From Chromatiaceae bacterium (GTDB taxonomy: Bacteria > Pseudomonadota > Gammaproteobacteria > Chromatiales > Chromatiaceae): a DNA stretch of 64,000 bases. The notes under the pieces were generated by a model, which ran no database searches, was not told the origin of the DNA, and was given only the letters and a program-made list of their open reading frames with translations. The first letter of the stretch is position 1; every line of letters starts with the position of its first letter. This document shows, in pieces, positions 18,370 to 26,961 of this stretch. The position numbers and the translations under genes are program-made. The stretch covers positions 897,501 to 961,500 of the forward strand of contig JACKMX010000002.1 of assembly GCA_024235175.1 (NCBI GenBank), in the 5' to 3' direction.

Positions 18370-18564
18370 AGACCTAAAAGAAAAATAGTACAACGGCCCC
18401 CATCGCGTCAGACAAGTGACTGCGGGTTGCGGCTTCAGGCTCCTGCCGGGATCAACAAACCGGAGCAACCTCTCTGCCCGCATCATACATCCTGATTCAA
18501 TCAGGAAAAACCGTCGCCAAGAGTGTTATCCTCTGCCGCCTGATACCTGCCGTAAGAGAGTGAA

Positions 18565-19731
18565 ATGCAAGAGCAATACATTGATACACCCGAACAACTG
18601 GAGCAGTTCTGCGATTCCATAAGAGAGAGTGAGTGGTTGGCGTTGGACACCGAATTTATCCGAGAGAAGAGCTATTATCCTAAGCTGTGCCTGTTGCAGG
18701 TATGCAATGGAAAAACTGCCGCTTGCGTCGATCCGCTTCGCCTGAATGAGTTGGATCCGCTGATCGGGATTATCCTGGACCCAGCTATCGTCAAGGTCTT
18801 TCATGCAGGCAGTCAGGATCTGGAGATATTCTGCATCCAGTGGAAAAAAGTGCCAGCCCCCCTGTTTGATACCCAACTTGCTGCCACGCTGCTGGGGTTG
18901 GGGGAGCAGCTGGGCTACGCTAACCTGGTGCAAAAACTGCTGGGAATTGAACTCGACAAAGGGCACACACGAACCGACTGGTCCAGACGCCCGCTTCAGG
19001 AAGGACAACTGCGTTATGCCCTGGACGACGTGATATTCCTGGGCGAAATCTATACGGATCTGACAAGCAGATTAAAAAAAATGGGGAGGGAGGATTGGTT
19101 GCAGGGAGAGTTCGATCAGCTGGCCAATCCCGATACCTACCGGATGAACCCGGCGAGTGCCTGGAAGAAAATCAAGGGACGTCAGAGATTGCAGGGGGTC
19201 CAGCTCGCGGTACTGCAGAGCCTGGCTGCCTGGCGTGAAAACCTCGCGGTTGAATCCGATCGCCCCAGACGCTGGATAGTGAAAGATGAGATACTTGTGG
19301 ATATGGCCAGAAGAACGCCAAAAAACATAGTCGATTTAAGCAGGAGCCGGGGGCTGGATCCGGCTGTTGTGAAACATCATGGTGAGAAGCTGCTCAGTCT
19401 GATCGGGGAAGCCCGCGCACTCCCGAGGAGATCCTGGCCTCAGGATCAACCACCTCCCGTGCGATTGGATGCGAACCAGGAGGCACTCACGGATCTGCTG
19501 ATGTGCAGCCTGCGCCTGCTTGCGGAGGAGAATCAGGTGAGTCCGGCCGTACTGGCCAGTCGAAGTACCATTGAACAGCTGGTGGCCGGGGAGAGAGACA
19601 TGGAGCTTCTACATGGCTGGCGCCGCATGCTTGCAGGTGAGCGCCTGCTTGAGGTTCTTGCAGGCAGGCTCATGCCACGGCTGCGTGAGGGGCGCCTCCT
19701 GCTTTCACAAGCTCCGGTCTCAGGTAAATGA
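18565..19731 (+). CDS. rnd: Ribonuclease D
   Basis: 3'-to-5' exoribonuclease that trims tRNA precursors. The 388-aa protein has the DEDDy exonuclease domain in residues about 1-175. Exo I is LALDTEFIREKSYYPKLCLLQV, Exo II follows VKVFHAGSQDLEI, and Exo III is LRYALDDVIFLGEIY with its Tyr/Asp pair. It is followed by HRDC domains (residues about 205-290 and 300-385). Length matches E. coli RNase D. Divergent from the mpl operon, with a 195-bp gap shared by the promoters. Confidence 0.95.
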   Translation: MQEQYIDTPEQLEQFCDSIRESEWLALDTEFIREKSYYPKLCLLQVCNGKTAACVDPLRLNELDPLIGIILDPAIVKVFHAGSQDLEIFCIQWKKVPAPLFDTQLAATLLGLGEQLGYANLVQKLLGIELDKGHTRTDWSRRPLQEGQLRYALDDVIFLGEIYTDLTSRLKKMGREDWLQGEFDQLANPDTYRMNPASAWKKIKGRQRLQGVQLAVLQSLAAWRENLAVESDRPRRWIVKDEILVDMARRTPKNIVDLSRSRGLDPAVVKHHGEKLLSLIGEARALPRRSWPQDQPPPVRLDANQEALTDLLMCSLRLLAEENQVSPAVLASRSTIEQLVAGERDMELLHGWRRMLAGERLLEVLAGRLMPRLREGRLLLSQAPVSGK

Positions 19732-19773
19732 TCCGGATAGAGGTTTTGAAAATACTCAACCCTGCTTATGAAT

Positions 19774-21288
19774 CTACCGGCGCTGAGCGACCGCTATTGT
19801 CATCAAACCAATAAACGCCAGACAAACAATCATCCAGTTGCCCCATCGGGCATAAGGCGTTAACCCCTGAAGTGGCATGATGAGGCCAGTCAATACATCC
19901 TGCTCAAAGGCGGGCGACCTTGCTGCGACGCGTCCGTCTGGCGCAATGATCGCAGAAATGCCTGTATTGGTCGATCGCAGCAGGTAGCGGCCGCTCTCCA
20001 GTGCCCGCATGCGTGCAATTTCAAGATGCTGCGGTAGCGCAAGTGAATCGCCGAACCAGGCATCATTACTGGCGTTCACGAGAAATGCCGCTTCCGGCAG
20101 CGCTGCTATCACTTCTGCACCGAATGCATCCTCGTAGCAGATCGATATACCTGCTGAATAACCGGCCACCCTGAGCAGTGGTTTTCCCGCCTCCCCCGGT
20201 GAAAAATCGGACATGGGTATCTGCAGCCAATCGATCAGCGGCTGCAGTAAGGGCTTCAGAGGCATGAATTCACCAAAAGGAACCAGATGGCGTTTGTGGT
20301 AGACCGCACGTTCCGTACCAAGCGCTATCATGGCATTGTAGTATTTGTCGCCCGGTTTCCAGTCGGCGATTCCAAGCAACAGACTGCTGCGATTCACCCT
20401 GGCCTCCTGCTCCATAGGCCTCAGGAATGGATCATCAACCTGTGCCACAAACGAGGGAACCGCGGTTTCAGGCCAGATAATCAGGTCACTGTTCCAACTT
20501 TGTCGGGTTAGATTCGCGTAAAGATCCAGTGTCGGCTGTAGATTCTCCCGTTTCCATTTATGCTCCTGGGCTACGTTACCTTGGATGATACTGACCGTTA
20601 ATGATTCGCCTGCTGACTCTGTCCACTGCTTTCCCGTCAATAGGAAGCCCCCTCCCCATATCATTACCGGCAACAGGATAAACGTCAGGCGCCTGAACCC
20701 CTCCCCGAGCAGCAGCCCAAGCAACGATGCCGCACCCAGGGTTAACGCCAGGGTAACACCGTATACGCCAAACAGTGGAGCCCATCCAGCGAGTATCGAA
20801 TCCACCTGTGAGTATCCCAGTGCGAGCCATGGAAAACCGCTAAAAAGCCAGCCCCGCAACCACTCAAAAAGGGTCCATAGCAGGCAAAACAGCGCCAGCC
20901 GGGCAGTCAGCCCACCCTGTTTCCGGAGAATCTTCAACGCCAACCATCCGGCAAATCCATAATAGAATGCCATCATGCAGGCAAACAGGAGTGTAATGAC
21001 GATAGCAAGCAGGGTGCCGACGTTGCCAAACTGATCGATACTGATATGCATCCAGAAGACACCGAATCCCATCAGTCCGGCGCCAAAAAGCCAGCCCTCC
21101 CGGAAAGCCTGAACTGGAGAGGCGCCCCACCACAGCAGAAACAGCAGGAATGGCCCGGCAACGGCCAGTAAATGGAGTGAAAAAGGGGCAAACGCCAGCA
21201 CCGAGAGAGATCCCGCAGCGAACGCCAACAGCGACCGCCAAAACGGGGAAAACTGTGTTACATAAGCAACAGCTTCAGGCGCCGCCAC
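19774..21288 (-). CDS. lnt: Apolipoprotein N-acyltransferase
   Basis: Inner-membrane enzyme that adds the third acyl chain to the N-terminal cysteine of lipoproteins. The 504-aa protein has about six N-terminal membrane helices and a periplasmic nitrilase-like domain (about residues 220-470). The catalytic triad is visible: Glu in IIWPETAVPSF, Lys in YHKRHLVPFGEFMP and Cys in GISICYEDAFG. One more membrane helix lies at the C-terminus. The GTG start at 21288 overlaps the corC end by 14 nt, the usual corC-lnt coupling. Confidence 0.96.
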   Translation of the reverse strand: MAAPEAVAYVTQFSPFWRSLLAFAAGSLSVLAFAPFSLHLLAVAGPFLLFLLWWGASPVQAFREGWLFGAGLMGFGVFWMHISIDQFGNVGTLLAIVITLLFACMMAFYYGFAGWLALKILRKQGGLTARLALFCLLWTLFEWLRGWLFSGFPWLALGYSQVDSILAGWAPLFGVYGVTLALTLGAASLLGLLLGEGFRRLTFILLPVMIWGGGFLLTGKQWTESAGESLTVSIIQGNVAQEHKWKRENLQPTLDLYANLTRQSWNSDLIIWPETAVPSFVAQVDDPFLRPMEQEARVNRSSLLLGIADWKPGDKYYNAMIALGTERAVYHKRHLVPFGEFMPLKPLLQPLIDWLQIPMSDFSPGEAGKPLLRVAGYSAGISICYEDAFGAEVIAALPEAAFLVNASNDAWFGDSLALPQHLEIARMRALESGRYLLRSTNTGISAIIAPDGRVAARSPAFEQDVLTGLIMPLQGLTPYARWGNWMIVCLAFIGLMTIAVAQRR

Positions 21289-22138
21289 CTGAATCCTCTT
21301 TCCTGAGGCGCACGCTCAACAGATGAATTCGCCTGCTGTCGGCACGCAACACCTTGAATCTGAAATTTCCGATGTCAACGCTCTCGCCTCTTTGCGGCAG
21401 GTGTCCCAACGCATTGACAACCAGGCCGGAGAGCGTATCAAACTCCACATCAGGAAAGTCAGTGCCGAAAAAACTGTTGAACAGTTCAATAGTTGCGTGA
21501 GCCTTGGCGGTGTATTCGCGCTCCCCACGTTTGAGAATGACAGCCTCTTCCTGGTAATCATGCTCATCCTCGATTTCGCCGACAATCTGCTCCAGTACAT
21601 CCTCTATGGTCACCAGACCTGCGGCGGCACCATATTCATCCACGACTATGGCCATGTGATTACGGCTGGTTCGAAACTCTTTCAACAGTACATTGAGCCG
21701 CTTGCTTTCTGGAACAAATACAGCCGGACGCAACACCTCCTTGATGTCGAAACGCTTGCGGGCCTTTTTTCGTGAGTAAGCAAGTAAATCCTTTGCCAGA
21801 ATAATTCCCTCCACCTCGCCCCGATCATCCCCAATGACCGGAAATCTGGAGTGGGCCGACTCTATCACTTTCGGTAAAAAACGCTCGATGGGAGCATCAC
21901 GCTCAATGACCACCATGTGCGCGCGAGGGATCATGATATCCCGAACCCTGAGCTCCGAGACCTGCAACACACCCTCAATCATAGAGAGCGCCTCAGCATC
22001 CAGCAGGTTGTGCTTCTTTGCTTCCCGCAGCAGCGATACCAACTGCGCGCGATTTTCCGGTCCGCCGGAAAATCGGCCTTTCACCTCTTTCGCCCATCGA
22101 CGGAACAGCGAACCGCCTCCGGTTCCCTTTTTACTCAT
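21275..22138 (-). CDS. corC: CorC/YbeX CBS-domain protein
   Basis: Soluble protein with two CBS domains (about residues 60-190) and a C-terminal CorC_HlyC domain (about 205-285). It is linked genetically to magnesium/cobalt efflux and, through its operon, to ribosome assembly. Motifs visible are VRDIMIPRAHMVVIE at the first CBS and MAIVVDEYGAAAGLVTIEDVLEQIVGEIEDE at the second. The 287-aa length equals E. coli CorC. It overlaps ybeY by 4 nt upstream and lnt by 14 nt downstream. A longer membrane relative is at 42986-44410. Confidence 0.94.
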   Translation of the reverse strand: MSKKGTGGGSLFRRWAKEVKGRFSGGPENRAQLVSLLREAKKHNLLDAEALSMIEGVLQVSELRVRDIMIPRAHMVVIERDAPIERFLPKVIESAHSRFPVIGDDRGEVEGIILAKDLLAYSRKKARKRFDIKEVLRPAVFVPESKRLNVLLKEFRTSRNHMAIVVDEYGAAAGLVTIEDVLEQIVGEIEDEHDYQEEAVILKRGEREYTAKAHATIELFNSFFGTDFPDVEFDTLSGLVVNALGHLPQRGESVDIGNFRFKVLRADSRRIHLLSVRLRKEDSGGGA

Positions 22139-22599
22139 AACCTGTTGTCGTCAACGTAGGGATCCTGGAACCCCAAATCCGTAAGAATCGACACCTCGGC
22201 AGCCTCCATCTGCAAAGCCTCCTTGTCTGTCTGATGATCCATCCCCAATAGATGCAGAGTTCCATGTACCACCATATGTGCCCAGTGCGCAGTCACCGGT
22301 TTGGCCTGTTGCTTAGCTTCGTGCTGCACCACCGGCGCACATATCACGATATCTCCCAGCAGATCCAAGTCGACAACAGCAGGGGCATCAAACGGGAAAG
22401 AGAGCACGTTGGTCGCTCTGTCCGGTCCGCGAAACTCGCGGTTCAGCTGCCTGCTTTCGGGCTCATCCACCAGTCGTATGGTCAGTTCGGCCTTTTTCCG
22501 GCGTCCCTTCAGGGCCATCTCAACCCAGCGTTGAAACTCCTCCTCCTCCGGCACCCCATCTGCTTCAGTCGCATTCTGGATGTCGATATCGATCGTCAT
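22135..22599 (-). CDS. ybeY: Endoribonuclease YbeY (16S rRNA maturation)
   Basis: Single-strand RNase needed for 16S rRNA 3'-end maturation and 70S quality control. The 154-aa protein carries the metal site HGTLHLLGMDHQTDKEA, the H-x3-H-x5-H pattern of the UPF0054 family, and the conserved LNREFRGPDRATNVLSFPF stretch. It overlaps ybeZ and corC by 4 nt on each side. Confidence 0.95.
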   Translation of the reverse strand: MTIDIDIQNATEADGVPEEEEFQRWVEMALKGRRKKAELTIRLVDEPESRQLNREFRGPDRATNVLSFPFDAPAVVDLDLLGDIVICAPVVQHEAKQQAKPVTAHWAHMVVHGTLHLLGMDHQTDKEALQMEAAEVSILTDLGFQDPYVDDNRL

Positions 22600-23579
22600 T
22601 TCGGATCCCGGGACTCGGAAAATTTATCGTAGGCACTGACAATACGTTGCACCAGTTGATGGCGCACCACGTCATTGGCATTGAAAAAGGTAAAGCTGAT
22701 ACCCTCCACTTCGGCCAGAATTTCCGCTGCCTGGCGCAGTCCGGAGCTCTGCCCACGCGGCAGATCTACCTGGGTTACATCGCCATTGATAACTGCAGTT
22801 GAACCGAATCCGATTCTCGTCAGGAACATCTTCATCTGTTCTGGGGTGGTATTCTGGGCTTCATCCAAAATAATGTAGGAGTCGTTCAGTGTGCGCCCCC
22901 GCATGTAGGCCAGTGGGGCAACCTCAATAATGTTCCGCTCTATTAATTTTGCAACCCGCTCAAATCCCAGCATCTCATACAGCGCATCGTACAGCGGGCG
23001 CAGATAAGGATCGATTTTCTGGGCCAGGTCACCCGGAAGAAAGCCCAGACGTTCTCCTGCCTCCACTGCAGGCCGCACCAGAAGTATGCGCCGGACCCGA
23101 TCACGTTCGAGAGCATCCACCGCGCTGGCAACCGCAAGATAGGTCTTGCCGGTACCCGCCGGGCCTATCCCGAAATTGATGTCATGGGTAAAAATTTTAT
23201 GCATATACTCCTGCTGGTTTTTACCACGCGGACGAATCAGGCAACGGCGGGTTTTTATAACCACTTCCGGCAGATCCTTCACTACATCCTCCCGGAGCAT
23301 CGATTCAGCGCCGGACTCCTGTAGAAAGAGATGTACCTGCTCCGGTGTCATCAGCTGGCTTGCGGTTGCATCATAGAGCCCCTTGATTACCTCTTCGCCG
23401 GCCCGGATCGCAGAACCGTCGCCTATCAGGCGAAAATGATTGCCGCGGTTATTGACCTCGATGCCCAATCTGCGCTCAATCTGACGCAGATGCTCGTCCA
23501 ATTGGCCACTCATATTGGCCAGGCGCTCGTTATCCGCTGGCAACAGCGTAAAATCCAGGGATTGGGGATGTTCAGACAC
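22596..23579 (-). CDS. ybeZ: PhoH-family ATPase YbeZ
   Basis: PhoH-like NTPase acting with YbeY in RNA processing. The 327-aa protein has a small N-terminal RNA-binding-like region (about residues 15-90). The PhoH domain follows, with Walker A GPAGTGKTYLAVASAVDAL, the RPAVEAGERLGFLPGD motif typical of PhoH, Walker B YIILDEAQNTTPEQMKMFLTRIG and a GDVTQVDLP sensor. It is 110 nt downstream of miaB on the same strand and overlaps ybeY by 4 nt. Confidence 0.95.
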   Translation of the reverse strand: MSEHPQSLDFTLLPADNERLANMSGQLDEHLRQIERRLGIEVNNRGNHFRLIGDGSAIRAGEEVIKGLYDATASQLMTPEQVHLFLQESGAESMLREDVVKDLPEVVIKTRRCLIRPRGKNQQEYMHKIFTHDINFGIGPAGTGKTYLAVASAVDALERDRVRRILLVRPAVEAGERLGFLPGDLAQKIDPYLRPLYDALYEMLGFERVAKLIERNIIEVAPLAYMRGRTLNDSYIILDEAQNTTPEQMKMFLTRIGFGSTAVINGDVTQVDLPRGQSSGLRQAAEILAEVEGISFTFFNANDVVRHQLVQRIVSAYDKFSESRDPK

Positions 23580-23689
23580 GTTCAGGTTTCAGCATGATGT
23601 TGAAGAATTATTGCGAAAAAAAGCGGTTATAAGAAATTACAAGGCTTACCCCTTTGGGAGACAGGCTCCCCTCACTGGCCGCTCTCACT

Positions 23690-25051
23690 CTATATAAGTC
23701 CTGCGACTTCCGGTTGCAATCCCGATCCTGCCACCATTCGGCCACGCAGTGAATTAGGCAGAGCCTCGGTGATTTCCATATCTACGAAGCGTCCAATCAA
23801 AATTTCGGGTCCATCGAAATTGACCACCCGATTATTCTCGGTTCGGCCGGCCAGCTGTCTGGCATCTTTACGCGATACGCGTTCGACCAATACCCTTTCA
23901 GTCCGCCCTACCATACCGCGACTTATGTGCTGGGCCATTTCACCGATGCGACGCTGGAGCCTCTCCAGGCGTCTCTGTTTCACCTCCAGGGGAGTGCCGT
24001 CCACCATATCAGCCGCCGGAGTTCCGGGACGTGCGCTGAAGATGAAACTGAACGATTGGTCGAAGCCCACCTCTTCGATCAAACGCATAGTGTGCTCGAA
24101 CTCTTCATCCGATTCGCCAGGGAATCCCACGATAAAATCGGACGAAAGCGAGATTCCGGGACGATGCTGACGAAGGCGGCGGATCTTGGATTTATACTCA
24201 AATGCCGAATGTCCGCGTTTCATCAATGCCAGAATACGGTCCGAGCCGCTTTGCACCGGCAGATGCAGATGGCTGACCAATTCGGGTACATCGGCGTAGA
24301 CATCAATCAGGCTGTCGCTGAATTCGACCGGATGTGAGGTGGTAAACCGGATCCTGTCGATGCCGTCAACAGCCGCAACGTAACGGATCAAGAGCGCAAG
24401 ATCGGCAACGCCTCCATCATGCATCATGCCCCGATAGGCATTGACGTTCTGCCCAAGCAGATTGACCTCGCGCACACCCTGCACCGCCAACTTGGCCACC
24501 TCGGCGATCACGTCGTCGAAGGGACGGCTGATCTCCTCGCCCCGCGTGTAGGGAACCACGCAGTAGGTGCAGTATTTTGAACAACCCTCCATGACGGAGA
24601 CAAACGCAGTCGGACCGTCCGCTCTCGGTTCCGGCAGAGAGTCGAATTTCTCGATTTCAGGAAATGAAACATCAACCACGGGCGCATGGCGGCGGCGACT
24701 CTCATCGAGCATTTGCGGCAATCGGTGCAGCGTCTGCGGACCGAACACCAGATCCACATACGGCGCTCGCTCGCGAATCGCCTCTCCCTCCTGGCTGGCG
24801 ACACATCCGCCAACACCGATCATCAGTTCCGGATGCCGTTTTTTCCACGGGCGCCATCTTCCCAACTGCGAAAACACTTTCTCCTGCGCCTTTTCGCGGA
24901 TAGAGCAGGTATTAAGCAGCAATACATCCGCCTGTTCGGGTTGATCTGTCAGTTCGAGACCATGAGATTCCCGCAGCAGATCCGCCATCTTGGCGGTATC
25001 GTACTCGTTCATCTGACAACCGAAGGTCTTGATAAAAAGTTTTCCGGACAT
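23690..25051 (-). CDS. miaB: tRNA-2-methylthio-N6-dimethylallyladenosine synthase
   Basis: Radical-SAM enzyme that adds the 2-methylthio group to i6A37 of tRNAs reading UNN codons. The N-terminal UPF0004 domain has the three cluster cysteines in KTFGCQMNEYD, LLNTCSIREKAQEK and GVGGCVASQEG. The radical-SAM motif is EGCSKYCTYCVVPYTRG and a TRAM domain ends the protein. The frame extends 28 codons upstream, but MSGKLFIKTFGCQMN at 25051 is the family N-terminus, giving 453 aa. Leads the miaB-ybeZ-ybeY-corC-lnt series. Confidence 0.96.
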   Translation of the reverse strand: MSGKLFIKTFGCQMNEYDTAKMADLLRESHGLELTDQPEQADVLLLNTCSIREKAQEKVFSQLGRWRPWKKRHPELMIGVGGCVASQEGEAIRERAPYVDLVFGPQTLHRLPQMLDESRRRHAPVVDVSFPEIEKFDSLPEPRADGPTAFVSVMEGCSKYCTYCVVPYTRGEEISRPFDDVIAEVAKLAVQGVREVNLLGQNVNAYRGMMHDGGVADLALLIRYVAAVDGIDRIRFTTSHPVEFSDSLIDVYADVPELVSHLHLPVQSGSDRILALMKRGHSAFEYKSKIRRLRQHRPGISLSSDFIVGFPGESDEEFEHTMRLIEEVGFDQSFSFIFSARPGTPAADMVDGTPLEVKQRRLERLQRRIGEMAQHISRGMVGRTERVLVERVSRKDARQLAGRTENNRVVNFDGPEILIGRFVDMEITEALPNSLRGRMVAGSGLQPEVAGLI

Positions 25052-25478
25052 GCAACACTGAAATGAAATTGCTAAAAGGCGCAGTAGCTTACCGCCAAAG
25101 CCGAAACATATCCAGAGCTTGCGGCGGACCGGCACAGCTTCATGCCTGGGCTGCGATATCCCTCCAATGAACGTACACGGGAATCCTGCCTGGTTTCACG
25201 GAAGCTAACGGGAAAAATCAAAGAACATTAACGTCTTGACAATTGGCAAGGGATGCGGCCCGGAATCACCCGTTGCCGGTGCGTCAAATAAACCGATTCT
25301 GATCAAGCGGGATTCGGACAAAGGCGTGAAACAGGCAACTGAGTTGCCTGAAAAAGGATGTGCTGCTGTAGACGACGCAGCCAAGATCCAGCCGAAAACG
25401 GCGGTATCTGAGCTATTCACCTTTGCCGGGGCGGGAATGGATAACCGCCATTCTCACCCCGGCATATTAAGATGATTT
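25052..25478. other. Intergenic region upstream of miaB, with one hairpin
   Basis: These 427 bp carry no convincing gene; the short open frames on both strands lack ribosome sites and begin at rare starts. The right part contains a large imperfect hairpin: 25425-25440 pairs with 25448-25463 with 14 of 16 positions matching and a 7-nt loop. It lies just past the stop of the minus-strand phasin-like gene (25479) and could end that transcript, though no T run follows. The miaB promoter should be in the left part; I could not pick a clear one. Confidence 0.6.
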
Positions 25479-26036
25479 TCAGCCCTTCATCAACTCTTTG
25501 GCCTGCGCCTGCCACTGATCGCGAATAATACGCCCGGCAAATCGGCTGCCCAGCACCTCATTCTCGATTCGGGTAATCTCTTTCTCATCCCAGGAAGCGA
25601 TTTGAAGATAGCTGACTATTCCCTCTTCGTACAGCCGTTGCTGCAACACCTTACCTATTCCCTGAATCCGGGTGAAATCGTCCACCACCCAACCGAGCAG
25701 TACCGGAGTCTCCGATGCCGCCCGTGCCTCCCTGCCAACCGCTGTCGGGGATTCAGGCACCGTGTTGTTCCGCAAGGCTGCACCAGCAGGCACGGGATCA
25801 CCGCTCCAGCTTTTGAACCAATCTATATACTGTCCGTAAAGCACGCCCTGCAGCTTCTGAAAATCCTGCATCAGCGACTGGTAATAGCTGAAAAGGCCAC
25901 GGGTGTTTTCCAACCAGTTTTTCTGCAGTTGCGCTCCGGCCTGCAGCCAATGTTGCTGAATTGCATCTGCGGTCACCAAATCACCAATAAATGAATCAGG
26001 CGTGCCCGGAAATTGTAGGGAATTTAGAGAGTTCAT
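25479..26036 (-). CDS. Phasin-like protein with C-terminal helix-hairpin-helix domain
   Basis: No close family is certain. The 185-aa product has an N-terminal helical region (about residues 1-80: LQKNWLENTRGLFSYYQSLMQDFQ) like the amphipathic helices of PHA granule proteins. A Pro/Ala-rich linker follows (about 80-115). The C-terminal domain (about 120-180, DDFTRIQGIGKVLQQRLYEEGIVSYLQIA) has the helix-hairpin-helix pattern GIGKVLQQRL found in nucleic-acid-binding modules. The ATG at 26036 has GGTGA 5-9 nt upstream and is preferred over one 9 codons earlier. It follows the phasin gene on the same strand. A protein that links PHA granules to the nucleoid, as PhaF and PhaM do elsewhere, is a reasonable but untested inference. 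Confidence 0.7.
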   Translation of the reverse strand: MNSLNSLQFPGTPDSFIGDLVTADAIQQHWLQAGAQLQKNWLENTRGLFSYYQSLMQDFQKLQGVLYGQYIDWFKSWSGDPVPAGAALRNNTVPESPTAVGREARAASETPVLLGWVVDDFTRIQGIGKVLQQRLYEEGIVSYLQIASWDEKEITRIENEVLGSRFAGRIIRDQWQAQAKELMKG

Positions 26037-26161
26037 GTGTTCACCATTAAAGAAAATCAACATACAAAACCGGAGAACAACAACCGGAAAAGCCAGATAT
26101 ACTTGGGCCGTTACTGTGCAAAATAACGGCCCTCAGATACCGCAACGAGTTGCTTCAACAA

Positions 26162-26515
26162 TCAAGCAGCCAAAGAGAGTGCGGCATTCACACTTTCACG
26201 AGCCAGCTGCTGGCTCTCGGCGTTGAATTTGCTGCCGAGTTCGGCGACTGCCTGAGTGTCGGCGATCATCTTCTCGCTGATCGTCTTGACAGCCTCGGCC
26301 TGCCTGCTCACAAATGCGCGCAGAGACTCGGGATCCTTGACCTCAATCAGCGCTTTCATCTGCTCAACGCCAAAATCGATGTAGCTCTGTGTGATTTCCG
26401 TCTGCAATGCGTACAACTTTTCACCATTGCTCAGAGAGAGTCTGGCGAACTGCTGAACCGGTGCAAAAAACTTCTCAACCTGAGTGGTGTAGTTTTCGAT
26501 TATTTCCTGATACAT
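26162..26515 (-). CDS. Phasin family protein (PHA granule associated)
   Basis: Small amphipathic protein expected to coat polyhydroxyalkanoate granules and control their size. The 117-aa sequence has the Phasin_2 pattern: YQEIIENYTTQVEKFFAPVQQFARLSL, then long helices with VEQMKALIEVKDPESLRAFVSRQAEAVKTISEKM, and an Ala/Ser-rich end. The ATG at 26515 has AGGAGT 8-13 nt before it; an ATG 9 codons upstream has none. Two TGCAGTGCA elements 42 and 69 bp upstream may be regulator sites. PHA synthase is 18 kb away at 44746. Confidence 0.88.
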   Translation of the reverse strand: MYQEIIENYTTQVEKFFAPVQQFARLSLSNGEKLYALQTEITQSYIDFGVEQMKALIEVKDPESLRAFVSRQAEAVKTISEKMIADTQAVAELGSKFNAESQQLARESVNAALSLAA

Positions 26516-26552
26516 AGCGATGACTCCTGTGTGGTCGTGCATGAAACCTTAT

Positions 26553-26597
26553 TTGTTGCAGTGCAGCATAGCAAACATTTTTGTGCAGTGCAACATT
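26553..26597 (-). promoter_or_regulatory. Pair of TGCAGTGCA repeats upstream of the phasin gene
   Basis: The 9-mer TGCAGTGCA occurs at 26557-26565 and again at 26584-26592, exactly 27 bp apart. The outer bases are mirror-like: TTGT precedes and GCA follows the first, TTG precedes and ACA follows the second, so together they resemble an inverted repeat of TGTTGCA-type half sites. TGCA-rich near-palindromes upstream of phasin genes are bound by PhaR-type repressors in other PHA producers (family knowledge). No phaR is in this window, so the assignment is inference. Confidence 0.55.
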
Positions 26598-26961
26598 ATT
26601 CATTTGCTTTTCTGACAAATCCGACAATATCGATATAAATAGAACCGAATTTCTCCTTTTGTCACACCCTTCTATCAATCGGCTCCATCCCCAAGCGGCA
26701 CCTGACAACTCTAAAAAAAACTCAGGTATAACCGGCAGTTACACAATTACTCTTGCTATTTCCAATATCGGTCCCGGACTAAAGCATTGCCCTCAAAACG
26801 ATGCGCGGCTTTTTCCCAGGTCCCACTGTTTTCCGCTTTGTGATAGGCTTCACTTGTACTGTTTGCCGGCAGAATATCGATGAGTTGATTTTTCTTTTGA
26901 GAGTAATCCTTAAAGCTTTTCCCACACTAAGAACAAGTAACTTCACATTTGGGGTAATAAT
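26598..26961. other. Intergenic region between the phasin gene and a membrane coiled-coil gene
   Basis: AT-rich, divergent spacer of 364 bp. Open frames inside it are short, lack ribosome sites and have no protein-like composition. It should hold the promoter of the plus-strand gene starting at 26962. I see no terminator, RNA gene or repeat in it. Confidence 0.5.

Noticed and set aside
25236..25475. A 79-codon plus-strand open frame between miaB and the phasin-like gene
   Set aside because: It starts at TTG with no ribosome site, has no recognisable protein features and overlaps a hairpin.
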